Assembly (NCBI GenBank): GCA_947174885.1
Contig: CAMWKO010000002.1
Location: forward strand, 60,754 to 124,753
DNA: 64,000 bases
Source: an uncultured Clostridia bacterium
GTDB lineage: Bacteria; Bacillota; Clostridia; Lachnospirales; Lachnospiraceae
Direction: 5' to 3'
Part shown: in pieces, positions 42,650 through 52,762 of the stretch
Layout: every line of letters starts with the position of its first letter
How positions within the stretch are numbered: position 1 is the stretch's first letter
Translations under genes and position numbers: made by a program
The notes under the pieces: generated by a model
Database searches by the model: none
Told to the model about the DNA's origin: nothing
Seen by the model: the letters and a program-made list of their open reading frames with translations, nothing else

Positions 42650-45600
42650 ATGAATAACAATTACAGACTCGGTATAGATATTGGTTCTACTACCGTAAAA
42701 ATTGCAATTATAGACAATAAAAATAACATTATTTTTTCAGATTACGAAAGACATTATGCAAACATACAGGAAACCTTGGCTTCATTATTGAAGAAAGCCA
42801 GCGATAAGATAAATGATAATATCACTCTCATGCCAAGTATTACGGGTTCCGGCGGACTGACATTATCAAAGCATCTGAATATTCCTTTTACTCAGGAAGT
42901 TGTAGCCGTATCTACAGCACTTAATGATTATGCACCACAGACTGATGTTGCCATTGAGCTGGGTGGTGAGGATGCTAAGATAATCTACTTTACAAACGGT
43001 GTTGAACAGAGAATGAACGGTATATGTGCAGGCGGTACAGGTTCTTTTATTGACCAGATGGCTTCTCTTTTACAGACAGATGCTTCCGGTTTAAATGAAT
43101 ATGCAAAAAATTATCAGGCTATATATCCTATTGCTGCACGTTGTGGTGTTTTTGCAAAAACAGATATCCAGCCTCTTATAAATGAAGGTGCTACAAAGGA
43201 GGATTTATCAGCCTCTATTTTTCAGGCCGTAGTTAATCAGACTATCAGTGGCCTTGCCTGTGGTAAGCCTATCAGAGGTAATGTTGCCTTTCTTGGTGGT
43301 CCGCTTCACTTTCTTCCAGAGCTTAAAAACGCTTTTATCAGAACTTTAAAGCTTACGGATGATGCAATTATTGCTCCAAATCATTCTCATCTTTTTGCTG
43401 CAATAGGCTCTGCCATGAATGCAAAGGAAGATATAACCGTTACTGTTAATGAATTAATTGAACAGCTTTCATGCGGTATTAAAATGGAATTTGAAGTAAA
43501 AAGAATGACACCGCTTTTTAATACAAAAGCTGAATACAATGAGTTTATTGAAAGACATAATGAGCATTGTGTAAAAACAGGTGAGCTTAGTACCTATAAG
43601 GGTAATCTTTTTCTTGGAATTGATGCAGGCTCTACAACTACAAAGGTGGCTTTGGTAGGCGAAGACGGTTCTTTACTTTATTCATTTTACTCAAACAATA
43701 ACGGTAGTCCGCTTGCTACTACCATTAAATCAATAAAAGAAATATATTCGCTTATACCAAAGGATGCAAAAATCGTATATTCCTGCTCTACAGGCTATGG
43801 TGAGCATCTTATAAAAGCAGCACTTATGCTGGACGAGGGAGAAGTTGAAACCGTATCCCACTACACCGCTGCTTCCTTCTTTGATCCGGAGGTTGACTGT
43901 ATTCTTGATATTGGTGGTCAGGATATGAAATGTATCCGTATCAAAAATAACACTGTTGACAGTGTACAGTTAAATGAATCCTGCTCTTCTGGCTGTGGTT
44001 CGTTTATAGAAACCTTTGCAAAATCTCTTAACTACTCTGTTCAGGACTTTGCCAAGGCCGCACTGTTTGCTAAAAATCCTATAGACTTAGGTACCAGATG
44101 TACCGTATTTATGAATTCAAACGTTAAGCAGGCTCAAAAGGAAGGTGCTACAGTAGAAGACATCTCTGCCGGTCTTGCTTATTCAGTTATTAAAAATGCA
44201 TTATTTAAAGTTATTAAGCTCACTGATGCCAAAGATTTAGGCTCAAAAATCGTGGTACAGGGTGGTACCTTCTACAATGATGCCGTACTTAGAAGCTTTG
44301 AAAAGATTGCCGGATGCAATGCCATAAGACCTGATATTGCAGGTATTATGGGTGCCTTTGGAGCTGCTCTTATCGCAAGAGACAGATACGAAGAAGGCAA
44401 AACATCAACCATGCTCTCTATCGACCAGATTACAGACCTTAAATTTGATACTACCATGTCAAGATGTAAGGGATGTACCAACAGCTGTCTTCTTACAGTC
44501 AACCGTTTTACAGGCGGCAGACAGTATATTACGGGAAACAGATGTGAAAGAGGTATTGGCAAGGCTAAAAATAAAAATAATATACCAAATCTTTTTGAAT
44601 ATAAAAACAAGAAGATTTTTGGTTATGAATCACTTACGGATGACAAAGCCTATAGAGGTACTGTAGGTATTCCAAGGGTTTTGAATATGTATGAAAACTA
44701 TCCTTTCTGGGCTGTATTCTTTAGAGAGCTTGGTTTTAAGGTAGTTTTATCACCTGTTTCTACCAGAAAGATTTATGAGCTTGGTATTGAATCAATTCCT
44801 AGTGAATCAGAGTGTTATCCTGCAAAGCTGGCTCATGGTCATGTATCATGGCTTATAAAAAACGGAATTAAGTTTATTTTCTATCCTTGTGTACCATATG
44901 AAAGAAATGAAACACCTGATGCAAATAATCATTTTAACTGCCCTATTGTTACTTCTTATGCCGAAAATATAAAGAATAATGTAGAAGAGCTTAAAATGAA
45001 CGATATAAAGTTTATGAATCCGTTTATGGCATTTACTGACTTTAATGTTTTATCAGAAAGATTGGTAACAATCTTTAAGGAAGAATTTGATATTCCAAAA
45101 GAAGAAATTCTTGCCGCTGCTGATAAAGGCTTTAAGGAATTAGAGGACGTAAAAGCCGATCTTCAAAGAAAAGGTGAAGAAACCATCAAGTACCTGGATG
45201 AAACAGGCAAGCGTGGTATTGTTCTCGCCGGAAGACCATATCATATTGACCCGGAAATCAATCATGGTATTCCGGAGCTTATTACCTCTTATGGTATTGC
45301 CGTTCTTACAGAAGACAGTGTATCACATCTTGCCGAAGTTGAACGTCCGCTTATAGTTATGGACCAGTGGATGTACCACTCAAGACTCTATAAAGCTGCT
45401 AACTATGTAAAAACCAAGGAAAATCTTGATATTATCCAGCTTAATTCATTCGGTTGTGGTCTTGATGCTGTTACTACTGACTGCGTAAATGATATTCTTA
45501 CAAAATCAGGTAAGATTTATACGGTTCTTAAAATTGATGAAGTAAATAATCTGGGTGCTGCACGTATAAGAATACGTTCACTTATTTCAGCACTAAACGT

Positions 45601-46933
45601 AAGAGATAAGAATAAATTTGAAAGAACTATCGTTCCTTCAAATATTAACCGTGTAGAATATACAACGGAGATGAAAGAGGCAGGATATACTCTTCTTACA
45701 CCTCAGATGTCCCCTATACACTTTGAGCTTTTAGAGCCTGCACTTAAATCTCAGGGATTAAATGTAAAGATTTTACAGCAGAATACAAAAGACCCGGACT
45801 ACAAAGCTAAATGTAAAAACGCTATTGATATTGGTCTTAAATATGTAAATAATGACGCCTGCTATCCTTCCCTTATAGTTGTAGGTATGATTATGGAGGC
45901 TTTACTGTCAGGAGAATATGACCTTAATAAAACTGCTGTTGTCATGACACAGACAGGTGGCGGATGCAGAGCTTCAAACTATGTAGGCTTTATCCGCAGA
46001 GCCTTAGAAAAAGCCGATATGGCACATATACCTGTTATTTCCCTTAGTGTACAGGGTTTGGAAAGTAACAGTGGTTTTAAAATCACTCCAAAGCTTGCCG
46101 TTAAAGGTATGCAGGCACTTATCTATGGTGATTTATTTATGAGAGTACTCTATCGTATGAGACCTTATGAATTGGAAAAAGGCTCTGCTGATGCTCTCCA
46201 TGAGAAATGGGTAAAGAAATGTATAGAACACCTTACAAAAAAAGGATATGGCTTTAAACAATTTAAAAGAAATCTTAAAAATATTGTAAGAGAATTTGAT
46301 GCTTTACCAATTAACGAAGAACTTAAAAAACCACGTGTCGGTATAGTTGGTGAGATTCTTGTAAAATTCCTTCCATCCGCTAATAATTACTTAGTGGAAT
46401 TACTGGAGGCTGAGGGTGCTGAAGCAGTTATGCCGGATATGCTTGACTTCTTCCTATACTCCTTCTACAACTCAAACTTTAAAGCAGAAAATTTAGGTAT
46501 GTCAAAACGTACTGCAAGAATATCAAATATTGGCATCAGGCTTTTAGAATATCTGAGAAAACCTGTTACTAATGAATGTAAAAAGAGTAAACACTTCAAT
46601 CCTCCTGCTGATATTCGTGTATTGGGAGATATGGCTTCCGAAATTGTTTCTCTCGGCAACCAGACAGGTGAAGGCTGGTTCCTTACCGGTGAAATGTTTG
46701 AACTTATACATAATAACGTTCCAAATATTGTTTGTGCACAGCCATTCGGATGTCTGCCAAACCACGTTGTAGGTAAGGGTGTAATCAAGGAAATCCGACT
46801 TGAACATCCGGAGGCTAATATTGTAGCGGTTGACTATGATCCGGGTGCCTCAGAAGTAAATCAGCTTAATCGTATCAAACTGATGTTAGCTACTGCAAAT
46901 AAGAATATTATTGCTAAGGAAACTACTGCTTAA
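42650..46933 (+). CDS. Giant 2-hydroxyacyl-CoA dehydratase activase-like protein
   Basis: This 1427-residue protein has two ASKHA-type BcrAD/BadFG activase domains. The first starts at [15 protein letters not shown] (6-20) with its cluster cysteine in CAGGTGSF (126-133); the second starts at [16 protein letters not shown] (322-337) with CSSGCGSF (445-452). A cysteine-rich junction follows ([13 protein letters not shown]), and the C-terminal half resembles DUF2229 and HgdB-like (2-hydroxyacyl-CoA dehydratase subunit) regions. Such proteins use ATP to drive an electron onto a partner iron-sulfur protein. No dehydratase or acyl-CoA genes are adjacent, so the partner and substrate are unknown. 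It is monocistronic with its own promoter and a long-stem terminator. Confidence 0.88.
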   Translation: MNNNYRLGIDIGSTTVKIAIIDNKNNIIFSDYERHYANIQETLASLLKKASDKINDNITLMPSITGSGGLTLSKHLNIPFTQEVVAVSTALNDYAPQTDVAIELGGEDAKIIYFTNGVEQRMNGICAGGTGSFIDQMASLLQTDASGLNEYAKNYQAIYPIAARCGVFAKTDIQPLINEGATKEDLSASIFQAVVNQTISGLACGKPIRGNVAFLGGPLHFLPELKNAFIRTLKLTDDAIIAPNHSHLFAAIGSAMNAKEDITVTVNELIEQLSCGIKMEFEVKRMTPLFNTKAEYNEFIERHNEHCVKTGELSTYKGNLFLGIDAGSTTTKVALVGEDGSLLYSFYSNNNGSPLATTIKSIKEIYSLIPKDAKIVYSCSTGYGEHLIKAALMLDEGEVETVSHYTAASFFDPEVDCILDIGGQDMKCIRIKNNTVDSVQLNESCSSGCGSFIETFAKSLNYSVQDFAKAALFAKNPIDLGTRCTVFMNSNVKQAQKEGATVEDISAGLAYSVIKNALFKVIKLTDAKDLGSKIVVQGGTFYNDAVLRSFEKIAGCNAIRPDIAGIMGAFGAALIARDRYEEGKTSTMLSIDQITDLKFDTTMSRCKGCTNSCLLTVNRFTGGRQYITGNRCERGIGKAKNKNNIPNLFEYKNKKIFGYESLTDDKAYRGTVGIPRVLNMYENYPFWAVFFRELGFKVVLSPVSTRKIYELGIESIPSESECYPAKLAHGHVSWLIKNGIKFIFYPCVPYERNETPDANNHFNCPIVTSYAENIKNNVEELKMNDIKFMNPFMAFTDFNVLSERLVTIFKEEFDIPKEEILAAADKGFKELEDVKADLQRKGEETIKYLDETGKRGIVLAGRPYHIDPEINHGIPELITSYGIAVLTEDSVSHLAEVERPLIVMDQWMYHSRLYKAANYVKTKENLDIIQLNSFGCGLDAVTTDCVNDILTKSGKIYTVLKIDEVNNLGAARIRIRSLISALNVRDKNKFERTIVPSNINRVEYTTEMKEAGYTLLTPQMSPIHFELLEPALKSQGLNVKILQQNTKDPDYKAKCKNAIDIGLKYVNNDACYPSLIVVGMIMEALLSGEYDLNKTAVVMTQTGGGCRASNYVGFIRRALEKADMAHIPVISLSVQGLESNSGFKITPKLAVKGMQALIYGDLFMRVLYRMRPYELEKGSADALHEKWVKKCIEHLTKKGYGFKQFKRNLKNIVREFDALPINEELKKPRVGIVGEILVKFLPSANNYLVELLEAEGAEAVMPDMLDFFLYSFYNSNFKAENLGMSKRTARISNIGIRLLEYLRKPVTNECKKSKHFNPPADIRVLGDMASEIVSLGNQTGEGWFLTGEMFELIHNNVPNIVCAQPFGCLPNHVVGKGVIKEIRLEHPEANIVAVDYDPGASEVNQLNRIKLMLATANKNIIAKETTA

Positions 46934-46974
46934 TTTAAAATATCTATACTTCTATTACCGTTGATGCGGAAATT

Positions 46975-47053
46975 AAAGTCCTACTATCTACTGTACTTAT
47001 TTTGAATTATATACTAACAATTCAAAAATAAATACAATAGAATGTAGGACTTT
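46975..47053 (+). terminator. Long-stem hairpin, terminator of the activase-like gene
   Basis: AAAGTCCTAC at one end and GTAGGACTTT at the other, with inner arms TTATTTTGAATT and AATTCAAAAATAA, form a nearly continuous stem of about 30 bp, followed by TTTTCTATTATTTTTT. It is much longer than a usual terminator stem. Confidence 0.75.
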
Positions 47054-47104
47054 TCTATTATTTTTTAATTTTCTTATAAATTTTTCTTAAATTTTACACC
47101 TATT

Positions 47105-47166
47105 GTATATCAAAAACACCTTTAGGGTATACAAAATTGGTATACTTTTTGTTATTGGAGGTATAC
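47105..47166. promoter_or_regulatory. Repeated GTATAC sites upstream of the first XRE gene
   Basis: GTATAC occurs at 47127-47132, 47140-47145 and 47161-47166, with GTATAT at 47105-47110. Each is a 6-bp palindrome and the cluster covers the region where the promoter should be, so it is a good candidate operator for self-repression. Confidence 0.5.
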
Positions 47167-47168
47167 GC

Positions 47169-47456
47169 ATGGTTGATTTCAATATACGATTAAGAAAACT
47201 TAGAGAAAATGAAAATCTTACACAGCAACAGGTAGCTGAACGCATTAATGTTTCTAAATCATTAATAAGTGCCTATGAGCTCGGAACAAGGCTTCCATCA
47301 TATAATAATCTGATTAAACTCTCAAACATTTTTAAAGTATCAACAGATTACTTACTTGGTATTGAAGCAAGGGAAAAATTAGATTTATCGGGACTCACTA
47401 ATGCCCAAAAAATTTCTGTATACGAATTAGTAAAAAGTATGAAAAGGATAATTTAG
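47169..47456 (+). CDS. XRE-family transcriptional regulator, copy 1
   Basis: This 95-residue protein has an XRE/Cro-C1 helix-turn-helix (about 5-60: LRKLRENENLTQQQVAERINVSK ... YNNLIKLSNIFKVSTDYLLG) and a short conserved tail (LDLSGLTNAQKISVYELVKSM) that may be a dimerisation helix. The frame is open 22 codons further upstream, but GGAGG lies seven bases before the ATG at 47169. It is about three-quarters identical to the next gene, which shows a tandem duplication. GTATAC repeats upstream suggest autoregulation. Confidence 0.88.
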   Translation: MVDFNIRLRKLRENENLTQQQVAERINVSKSLISAYELGTRLPSYNNLIKLSNIFKVSTDYLLGIEAREKLDLSGLTNAQKISVYELVKSMKRII

Positions 47457-47568
47457 TTAATAAATTATCTTTTTTTTTAAATTTATTTCATATCGCTACC
47501 CTCTGTGGTCAAACAGTACCAACTGAAAACTCCAAATCATTATACTATAAGCTACTGGAGGTATTCAA

Positions 47569-47856
47569 ATGGTCAACTTAAGTGTAAGAATTAAAAAATT
47601 AAGACAAAACGAAGATTTAACACAGCAGCAAGTAGCTGAAAGAATTGGTGCTTGTAAATCCCTTATTAGTGCATATGAAAATGGTACCCGATTACCATCT
47701 TATACTAATCTAATAAAATTAGCCAATCTTTACAAGGTATCAACAGATTATTTACTGGGTATTGATTCCCGTGAAAAGATTGATTTATCCGGTCTTACTG
47801 ACGCACAAAAAATTTCTTTATACGAATTAATTAAAAGTATGAGACGTATTGGCTAG
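47569..47856 (+). CDS. XRE-family transcriptional regulator, copy 2
   Basis: This is a 95-residue paralog of the preceding gene, same length and layout (HTH about 5-60; tail IDLSGLTDAQKISLYELIKSM). CTGGAGG precedes the ATG. Its upstream region (47457-47568) lacks the GTATAC sites of copy 1 but has a TATACT box, so the two are probably regulated differently. Its stop lies 1 bp from the convergent ung stop. Recognition-helix residues differ (INVSKSLISAYELG in copy 1, IGACKSLISAYENG in copy 2), so operator preference may have diverged. Confidence 0.88.
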   Translation: MVNLSVRIKKLRQNEDLTQQQVAERIGACKSLISAYENGTRLPSYTNLIKLANLYKVSTDYLLGIDSREKIDLSGLTDAQKISLYELIKSMRRIG

Positions 47857-47857
47857 A

Positions 47858-48532
47858 TTAAATATTTTCAATTTGCCAATCAATAGGTTCTAAACCATTA
47901 GCAATTAAGAACTCATTTGCTTTACTAAAGTGCTTACATCCAAAAAAACCTCTGTATGCTGATAACGGACTTGGATGTGGTGCTTTAAGTAATAGCTGTT
48001 TAGGATTATTTACCACTTGTGCTTTTCTCTCTGCAGGCTTTCCCCATAATAAATATACAATCGGTCTGTCTTCATTATTCAAAATATTAATAACTGCATC
48101 TGTAAATTTTTCCCAACCAAACCCCTGATGTGAAAACGCCTTATGTGCTCTTACAGTAAGTACTGAATTTAACATTAAAACGCCCTGCTCTGCCCATTTT
48201 GTAAGATATCCGTTATTAGGTATATAACATCCCAAATCATCCTTAAGCTCCTGATAAATATTTTCAAGAGAAGGAGGTATAGCAACCTCGGGTTTAACAG
48301 AAAAAGAAAGACCATGAGCCTGATTAACGTTATGATATGGGTCCTGCCCTATTATCACTACTTTAACCTTTGATAATGGTGTTAATTCAAAGGCTGTAAA
48401 TATTTCATCTGATGGTGGATAAACAACATTCTCACTATATTCTTTTACAATTTTATTATATAGTTCTTTATAATATGGCTTACCAAACTCCGGCTTTAGC
48501 GGTTCTAACCAATCATTATTTATTGCTGCCAT
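47858..48532 (-). CDS. ung: Uracil-DNA glycosylase
   Basis: This 224-residue family 1 UDG removes uracil from DNA. The catalytic motif GQDPYHNVNQAHGLSFSV (Asp of the water-activating loop, about residue 64) and the leucine-loop motif HPSPLSAYRGFFG are present. Length and start (MAAINNDWLEPLKPEFGKPYY) are typical. It lies alone between the convergent XRE pair and hisF. Confidence 0.97.
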   Translation of the reverse strand: MAAINNDWLEPLKPEFGKPYYKELYNKIVKEYSENVVYPPSDEIFTAFELTPLSKVKVVIIGQDPYHNVNQAHGLSFSVKPEVAIPPSLENIYQELKDDLGCYIPNNGYLTKWAEQGVLMLNSVLTVRAHKAFSHQGFGWEKFTDAVINILNNEDRPIVYLLWGKPAERKAQVVNNPKQLLLKAPHPSPLSAYRGFFGCKHFSKANEFLIANGLEPIDWQIENI

Positions 48533-48550
48533 AATACTTCCTTTCTTTAG

Positions 48551-49312
48551 TTATATCCTAACAGAAATCCCTTTATTGTTTAAATACTCTTTTAAATCCT
48601 TAATTTCCAGTTCCTTGAAATGGAAAAGTGATGCTGCCAATGCTGCATCTGCATTTCCAACTGTAAGAGCATCATAAAAATGTTCCTTTGTGCCAGCTCC
48701 GCCTGAAGCTATCACAGGAATATTAACTACTCTGGATACTTCGCTTGTAAGCTCTATATCATAGCCGTCTTTAGTACCATCACAGTCCATACTTGTAAGC
48801 AGAATTTCTCCTGCTCCAAGCTCATATACTTTTTTTGCCCATTCAATAGCATCTATACCTGTATCCAATCTGCCACCATGTTTAAATATATTCCAGCCTG
48901 TTTTATCACTCCTGCGTTTAGCATCTATAGCAACTACTACACATTGACTGCCAAACTTATATGCTGCTTCTGAAACTAAATTCGGATTATCAATAGCAGC
49001 TGAATTAACGGCTACCTTATCGGCGCCTTCCCTTAATATCTCTTTAAAATCCTCTACCGAACGTATGCCACCACCTACTGTAAACGGTATAAACACATTT
49101 TCTGCAACCCTTCTAACCATATCAACTACTGTCTTTCTATGATCACATGAAGCAGTAATGTCAAGAAACACAAGTTCATCCGCTCCTGCCTTATCATATG
49201 CTTTTGCCACTTCTACAGGATCTCCTGCATCTCTTATATTAACAAAATTTACTCCTTTTACAACACGATTATTATCTACATCCAAACAAGGGATAATTCT
49301 TTTTGTAAACAT
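48551..49312 (-). CDS. hisF: Imidazole glycerol phosphate synthase, cyclase subunit
   Basis: HisF is the TIM-barrel subunit that makes imidazole glycerol phosphate and AICAR using ammonia from HisH. The 253-residue protein has [22 protein letters not shown] at the start with the catalytic Asp11, and the second catalytic Asp in [14 protein letters not shown] (about 130). It lies 41 bp after hisH. The rest of the his operon is not in this window. Confidence 0.97.
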   Translation of the reverse strand: MFTKRIIPCLDVDNNRVVKGVNFVNIRDAGDPVEVAKAYDKAGADELVFLDITASCDHRKTVVDMVRRVAENVFIPFTVGGGIRSVEDFKEILREGADKVAVNSAAIDNPNLVSEAAYKFGSQCVVVAIDAKRRSDKTGWNIFKHGGRLDTGIDAIEWAKKVYELGAGEILLTSMDCDGTKDGYDIELTSEVSRVVNIPVIASGGAGTKEHFYDALTVGNADAALAASLFHFKELEIKDLKEYLNNKGISVRI

Positions 49313-49353
49313 ATTTCTTTGCCTTTCTTTAAATCAATTTAGACCTCTTAAGC

Positions 49354-49959
49354 TTACAATCTTGCAAAATTTTCAAGTATCTTAAGTCCAATATCACCAC
49401 TTTTTTCAGGATGAAACTGACAGGCAAATATATTTCCCTTCTCAATAGATGCATGAATATTTGTACTATAATCTGTAGTCGCCTTTACAATATTTTCATC
49501 ATTTGCTTTTAAATAATAAGAATGTACAAAATATACATAAGAATTATTTTCAATTTCCTTAAATATTCTTCCATCAGGCTTTATATCTATAGAATTCCAT
49601 CCTATATGAGGAATCTTCAAACCTGCCTTGTCGGGTATTCTAAGTATGCTTCCATCTAATATACCAAGTCCGCTTACTCCCTTTGATTCATCACTGTCCT
49701 TAAACAGTAGCTGAAGACCTAAACATATCCCTAAAAACGGAATATTTTTATCACATACATCATTTATGGTATTTATCAGCTCATACTTTTTAAGTTTTTC
49801 CATTGCATCTCCGAAGCTGCCTACACCGGGAAGTATAACCTTATTGGCTGATAAAATTATATCTCTGTCTCTTGTAACACAAGTTTCCTCTTCTAGGAAG
49901 TTTAAAGCTTTTTCAACGCTCTTTAGATTTCCGGCATCATAATCAATTATTGCTATCAT
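49354..49959 (-). CDS. hisH: Imidazole glycerol phosphate synthase, glutaminase subunit
   Basis: HisH is the class I glutaminase that supplies ammonia to HisF. The 201-residue protein has the nucleophile Cys in FLGICLGLQLLF (about 80), and the catalytic His/Glu in CQFHPEKSGDIG near the C-terminus. Its start overlaps the end of the 586-residue membrane protein gene by 17 bp, an unusual partner for a histidine gene. hisH-hisF alone, without hisA between them, is a rearranged his cluster. Confidence 0.97.
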   Translation of the reverse strand: MIAIIDYDAGNLKSVEKALNFLEEETCVTRDRDIILSANKVILPGVGSFGDAMEKLKKYELINTINDVCDKNIPFLGICLGLQLLFKDSDESKGVSGLGILDGSILRIPDKAGLKIPHIGWNSIDIKPDGRIFKEIENNSYVYFVHSYYLKANDENIVKATTDYSTNIHASIEKGNIFACQFHPEKSGDIGLKILENFARL

Positions 49960-51703
49960 CTTTTTCCTCCGCCATCTTTTCTCTTACTTCTTTTGCCAAA
50001 ATCCTCACGTTATAAGCATATTGTTCTCTATCTTCAATTAAAACTAATTGTCTTGCTTCACTTTCGGATAATCCGTATACATTTAACAGCTCCGTATCAA
50101 TAAAGCCAAGAATCTCTGTCATCTCATCAAAACACTCAAGTTCCCTGCCCTGATTTTGATATTTATCATAAAAGCTAATACCTTTTAAATATGAATCCAA
50201 AGCATTCTCATAATCTCCTAAATCAACCAGACTTTTTCCTGATTCATAATGCCTCATTACAAGCATAACCGTAAATATCTGATTGTAAAAATCTATATCT
50301 TCATCCTTTATATCAATACCTGCAATTTCACTATACGCAGCACTGTAATTTTTATTTACATAATATGCTGTTGCCTGTTTTATTTTATTATTGTAGTAAT
50401 TCAACTTACCACCAAAAATCAAAACTACAGCCAGTAGTATGATAAATGAAAAAGAAAAGATTATTAATGTCTTAGGTATAGGAATAATTACATCAGGGTC
50501 CTTTTCCTTTATATTTTTAGGCTTTTTAGGCTTCTTAGGCTTTTTCTTCTTAGCACTTTTTACTTTCTTTACCTTTGGCTTTTTCTCTTTCTTTTTCTTT
50601 TTAGAAGTTTCTTTCTCATCTAAAAGTTCATCCTCATCTATTTCTCCTCTATCCATTTGACGAATAAGATGCTCATTTTCATTGAGTTCCTTTTCCTTTT
50701 CATTTTCCTCATCAAATCCTAAATCAAATCCAAAATCAAAAGATTCTGTTTCCGATAAAACCTGACTATCACTATCATTTTTTTCAGGTTCATCAAAGAA
50801 AGCCAATGAATCATCCAATCCTTCACCATACATACCATTATCAAATCCTTCTTCGGCATCATTAGAAGCAGGATTATTTATATCATCAGTTTCTTTTTTC
50901 TTTTTCTTTGAGAAAAGACCTTTTTTCTCTTTCTTTTCTTTTTTCTTTGATTTATTATCTTTTTTCTTTTCTTCTGTTGAAGCACCTAAAATATCCATAA
51001 GTTCACTTACCTGATTTTCTGGTGTTTCACTTGCATCCTCGCCAAAGCTTAAGCTATCAGTGCTGTCTGTTACGCTGTATGCATCCTCAAAAGCTTCCTC
51101 GTTGCTATTTGCAATACTTTCCAATGAACTTAAAAGATCATCATCAATATCCTCAGCACTTATAGATAAGTCTTCAGTACTATTATCTAATCCGCTTAAA
51201 CTATCGCTATTTTCAAATACATCAAAATCAGTTTCTTCATTTACCTGATTTTCACTATCTAAACTAAGCTTCTGATTTTCACTATCTAAACTAAGCTTCT
51301 GACTTTCTTTATTATCCTCTATTAAAATATCCTTGTCTTTTTTTCTTCCAAAAAAACCTTTTTTAGATTTTTTCTTATTCTTAGAATTATTGTGACTATC
51401 TTCATCATCTGAATTTTCCAGAATTTCATTATCAATATTGTATTTACTGTCTTTCGATGCTTCCATTCCTTCATCTAAATTCAGATACTCATTACTAAAA
51501 CCATCAGAAACATCAGACACTTCATTAGAAGAAAATAAATCATTCTCAATCTTATTTAAGAAATCATCTTCATTTTCAACCTGATTTAGTTCCTTTGCTA
51601 AAGCCTTTTCAAAATCACTCTCAAAATCTATACTATCCGTTTTTTCTGAAGTTTTACCAGTAATAGACTTTAATAAGCTATCAAGATAATCTTCATCTGA
51701 CAT
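49943..51703 (-). CDS. Charged low-complexity membrane protein with TPR-like tail
   Basis: This 586-residue protein has an acidic Ser/Asp/Glu/Asn-rich N-terminal part (to about 230), alternating with Lys-rich blocks (KKKSKKGFFGRKKDKD; KEKKEKKGLFSKKKKKE; KKKKKEKKPKVKKVKSAKKK), one membrane segment at about 405-427 (TLIIFSFSFIILLAVVLIFG), and an outer helical C-terminus that resembles TPR repeats. There is a direct DNA duplication giving NQKLSLDSE twice. GGAGG is seven bases before the ATG at 51701-51703; an ATG six codons upstream lacks one. Not recognised; similar proteins occur in Lachnospiraceae. It overlaps hisH by 17 bp. Confidence 0.7.
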   Translation of the reverse strand: MSDEDYLDSLLKSITGKTSEKTDSIDFESDFEKALAKELNQVENEDDFLNKIENDLFSSNEVSDVSDGFSNEYLNLDEGMEASKDSKYNIDNEILENSDDEDSHNNSKNKKKSKKGFFGRKKDKDILIEDNKESQKLSLDSENQKLSLDSENQVNEETDFDVFENSDSLSGLDNSTEDLSISAEDIDDDLLSSLESIANSNEEAFEDAYSVTDSTDSLSFGEDASETPENQVSELMDILGASTEEKKKDNKSKKKEKKEKKGLFSKKKKKETDDINNPASNDAEEGFDNGMYGEGLDDSLAFFDEPEKNDSDSQVLSETESFDFGFDLGFDEENEKEKELNENEHLIRQMDRGEIDEDELLDEKETSKKKKKEKKPKVKKVKSAKKKKPKKPKKPKNIKEKDPDVIIPIPKTLIIFSFSFIILLAVVLIFGGKLNYYNNKIKQATAYYVNKNYSAAYSEIAGIDIKDEDIDFYNQIFTVMLVMRHYESGKSLVDLGDYENALDSYLKGISFYDKYQNQGRELECFDEMTEILGFIDTELLNVYGLSESEARQLVLIEDREQYAYNVRILAKEVREKMAEEKDDSNN

Positions 51704-51742
51704 TGAATTTCCTCCTGCCATGTCTGTTGCCTCCTTTCATTT

Positions 51743-52576
51743 CTATATTTTTGATATTTCATTTATAAATTCATATGATGACATTGTAAATGTTGCTGCT
51801 GTTTCTGATATTTCAGGAGTAAGCATTGCAAACCTGCTATTTACTCTAACTAACAAAGATTTTTTATTAATCATGGCAATTTTTTCAAACGGCCATCTAA
51901 TAACTGTAGGTGTATCAAAATTTACTCCCAACTCCAGCATTACAAGATTTCTATTGACTGTTCCCGATAGCCATTTGTTATATAATTCCCAGCTTTCAAT
52001 GTACCCCTCCTCCGAATAACTGACCAATGTAAGCATATTCGGCTCCATAGAAGCCTCACATTTGTCACAAATCGGGATAAATTGCAGGATATATGTTTTA
52101 TCAAATTTTTCATCCTTATACATCGATTCTAACTTCTTATATAATCTTTCGTAATGTTTTACAGAATCATAAACATCCTTTTTACATCCCAAATGGCACT
52201 CCATTTTAAGAATTGTACCACATGGTGTCACTACCCTTTCCTGATTAAACTTTGAAAATCTGATTATATCTAAAGCGCATGTGGAAACCACAAACATATT
52301 TTTTTTATCAATGACATTTACAAGCTTATTAATATATTCCAGTTTTTCATTTATAATCTGATTTTCTTCTGAAGCAAGTTCGTGATAATATATAGCATAT
52401 TCTAACCATAATCCGTCAGTTTCTTCCAAAGAATCAATATCATCTTTAAATCTTTCATATATTTTATTGGAATTTAAAACTGCCTTGAAGTCAGGCTCAA
52501 AATCAATACCCATTCCAAGTAAAACCATATCTGCACCCTTAATTCTATCATAACATTCTTTAATTGTTAATTTCAT
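51743..52576 (-). CDS. Sirtuin-like protein, probably inactive
   Basis: This 277-residue protein aligns in layout with SIR2-family proteins of the bacterial SirTM-like type: the core segments VVSTCALDIIRFSKF, the zinc-knuckle positions CHLGC and CDKC, MEPNMLTLVSYSEEGY, and LVMLELGVNFDTPTVIRWPFE (sirtuin LELGVG-NTP-IIKYPF). The NAD motif GAGxS is degraded to GMGIDFEPDF and the catalytic TTNVDH is STCALD, so neither the key Ser/Arg nor the catalytic His is present. AGGAG precedes the ATG at 52574-52576; an ATG six codons upstream lacks it. No macrodomain or lipoylation gene is adjacent, unlike true SirTM operons. Confidence 0.65.
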   Translation of the reverse strand: MKLTIKECYDRIKGADMVLLGMGIDFEPDFKAVLNSNKIYERFKDDIDSLEETDGLWLEYAIYYHELASEENQIINEKLEYINKLVNVIDKKNMFVVSTCALDIIRFSKFNQERVVTPCGTILKMECHLGCKKDVYDSVKHYERLYKKLESMYKDEKFDKTYILQFIPICDKCEASMEPNMLTLVSYSEEGYIESWELYNKWLSGTVNRNLVMLELGVNFDTPTVIRWPFEKIAMINKKSLLVRVNSRFAMLTPEISETAATFTMSSYEFINEISKI

Positions 52577-52628
52577 ACTTTTCTCCTGGCACATCCTTTA
52601 GAAGTATTTTTGTCACATTTACATAGTT

Positions 52629-52662
52629 ATAGCAAAAAATGCTTTATTGCATTTTTTGCTAT
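52629..52662 (-). terminator. Hairpin, probable terminator of cheV
   Basis: TAGCAAAAAATGC and GCATTTTTTGCTA form a perfect 13-bp stem with a 6-base loop, about 100 bp after the cheV stop. The T-run is inside the stem, so its strength is uncertain. Confidence 0.5.
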
Positions 52663-52762
52663 ATGAAATTTTTAAGCTTCTACTTCATAAGACTAGATAA
52701 ATATTTAATCTATGTCCTGCTTTCAATACTTAGCCATAACTCACTTCGCTTCTTATATCAAA

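Noticed and set aside
47169..47856. Toxin-antitoxin module from the two small XRE genes
   Set aside because: Both proteins are full paralogous regulators with the same helix-turn-helix; no toxin-like partner is present.
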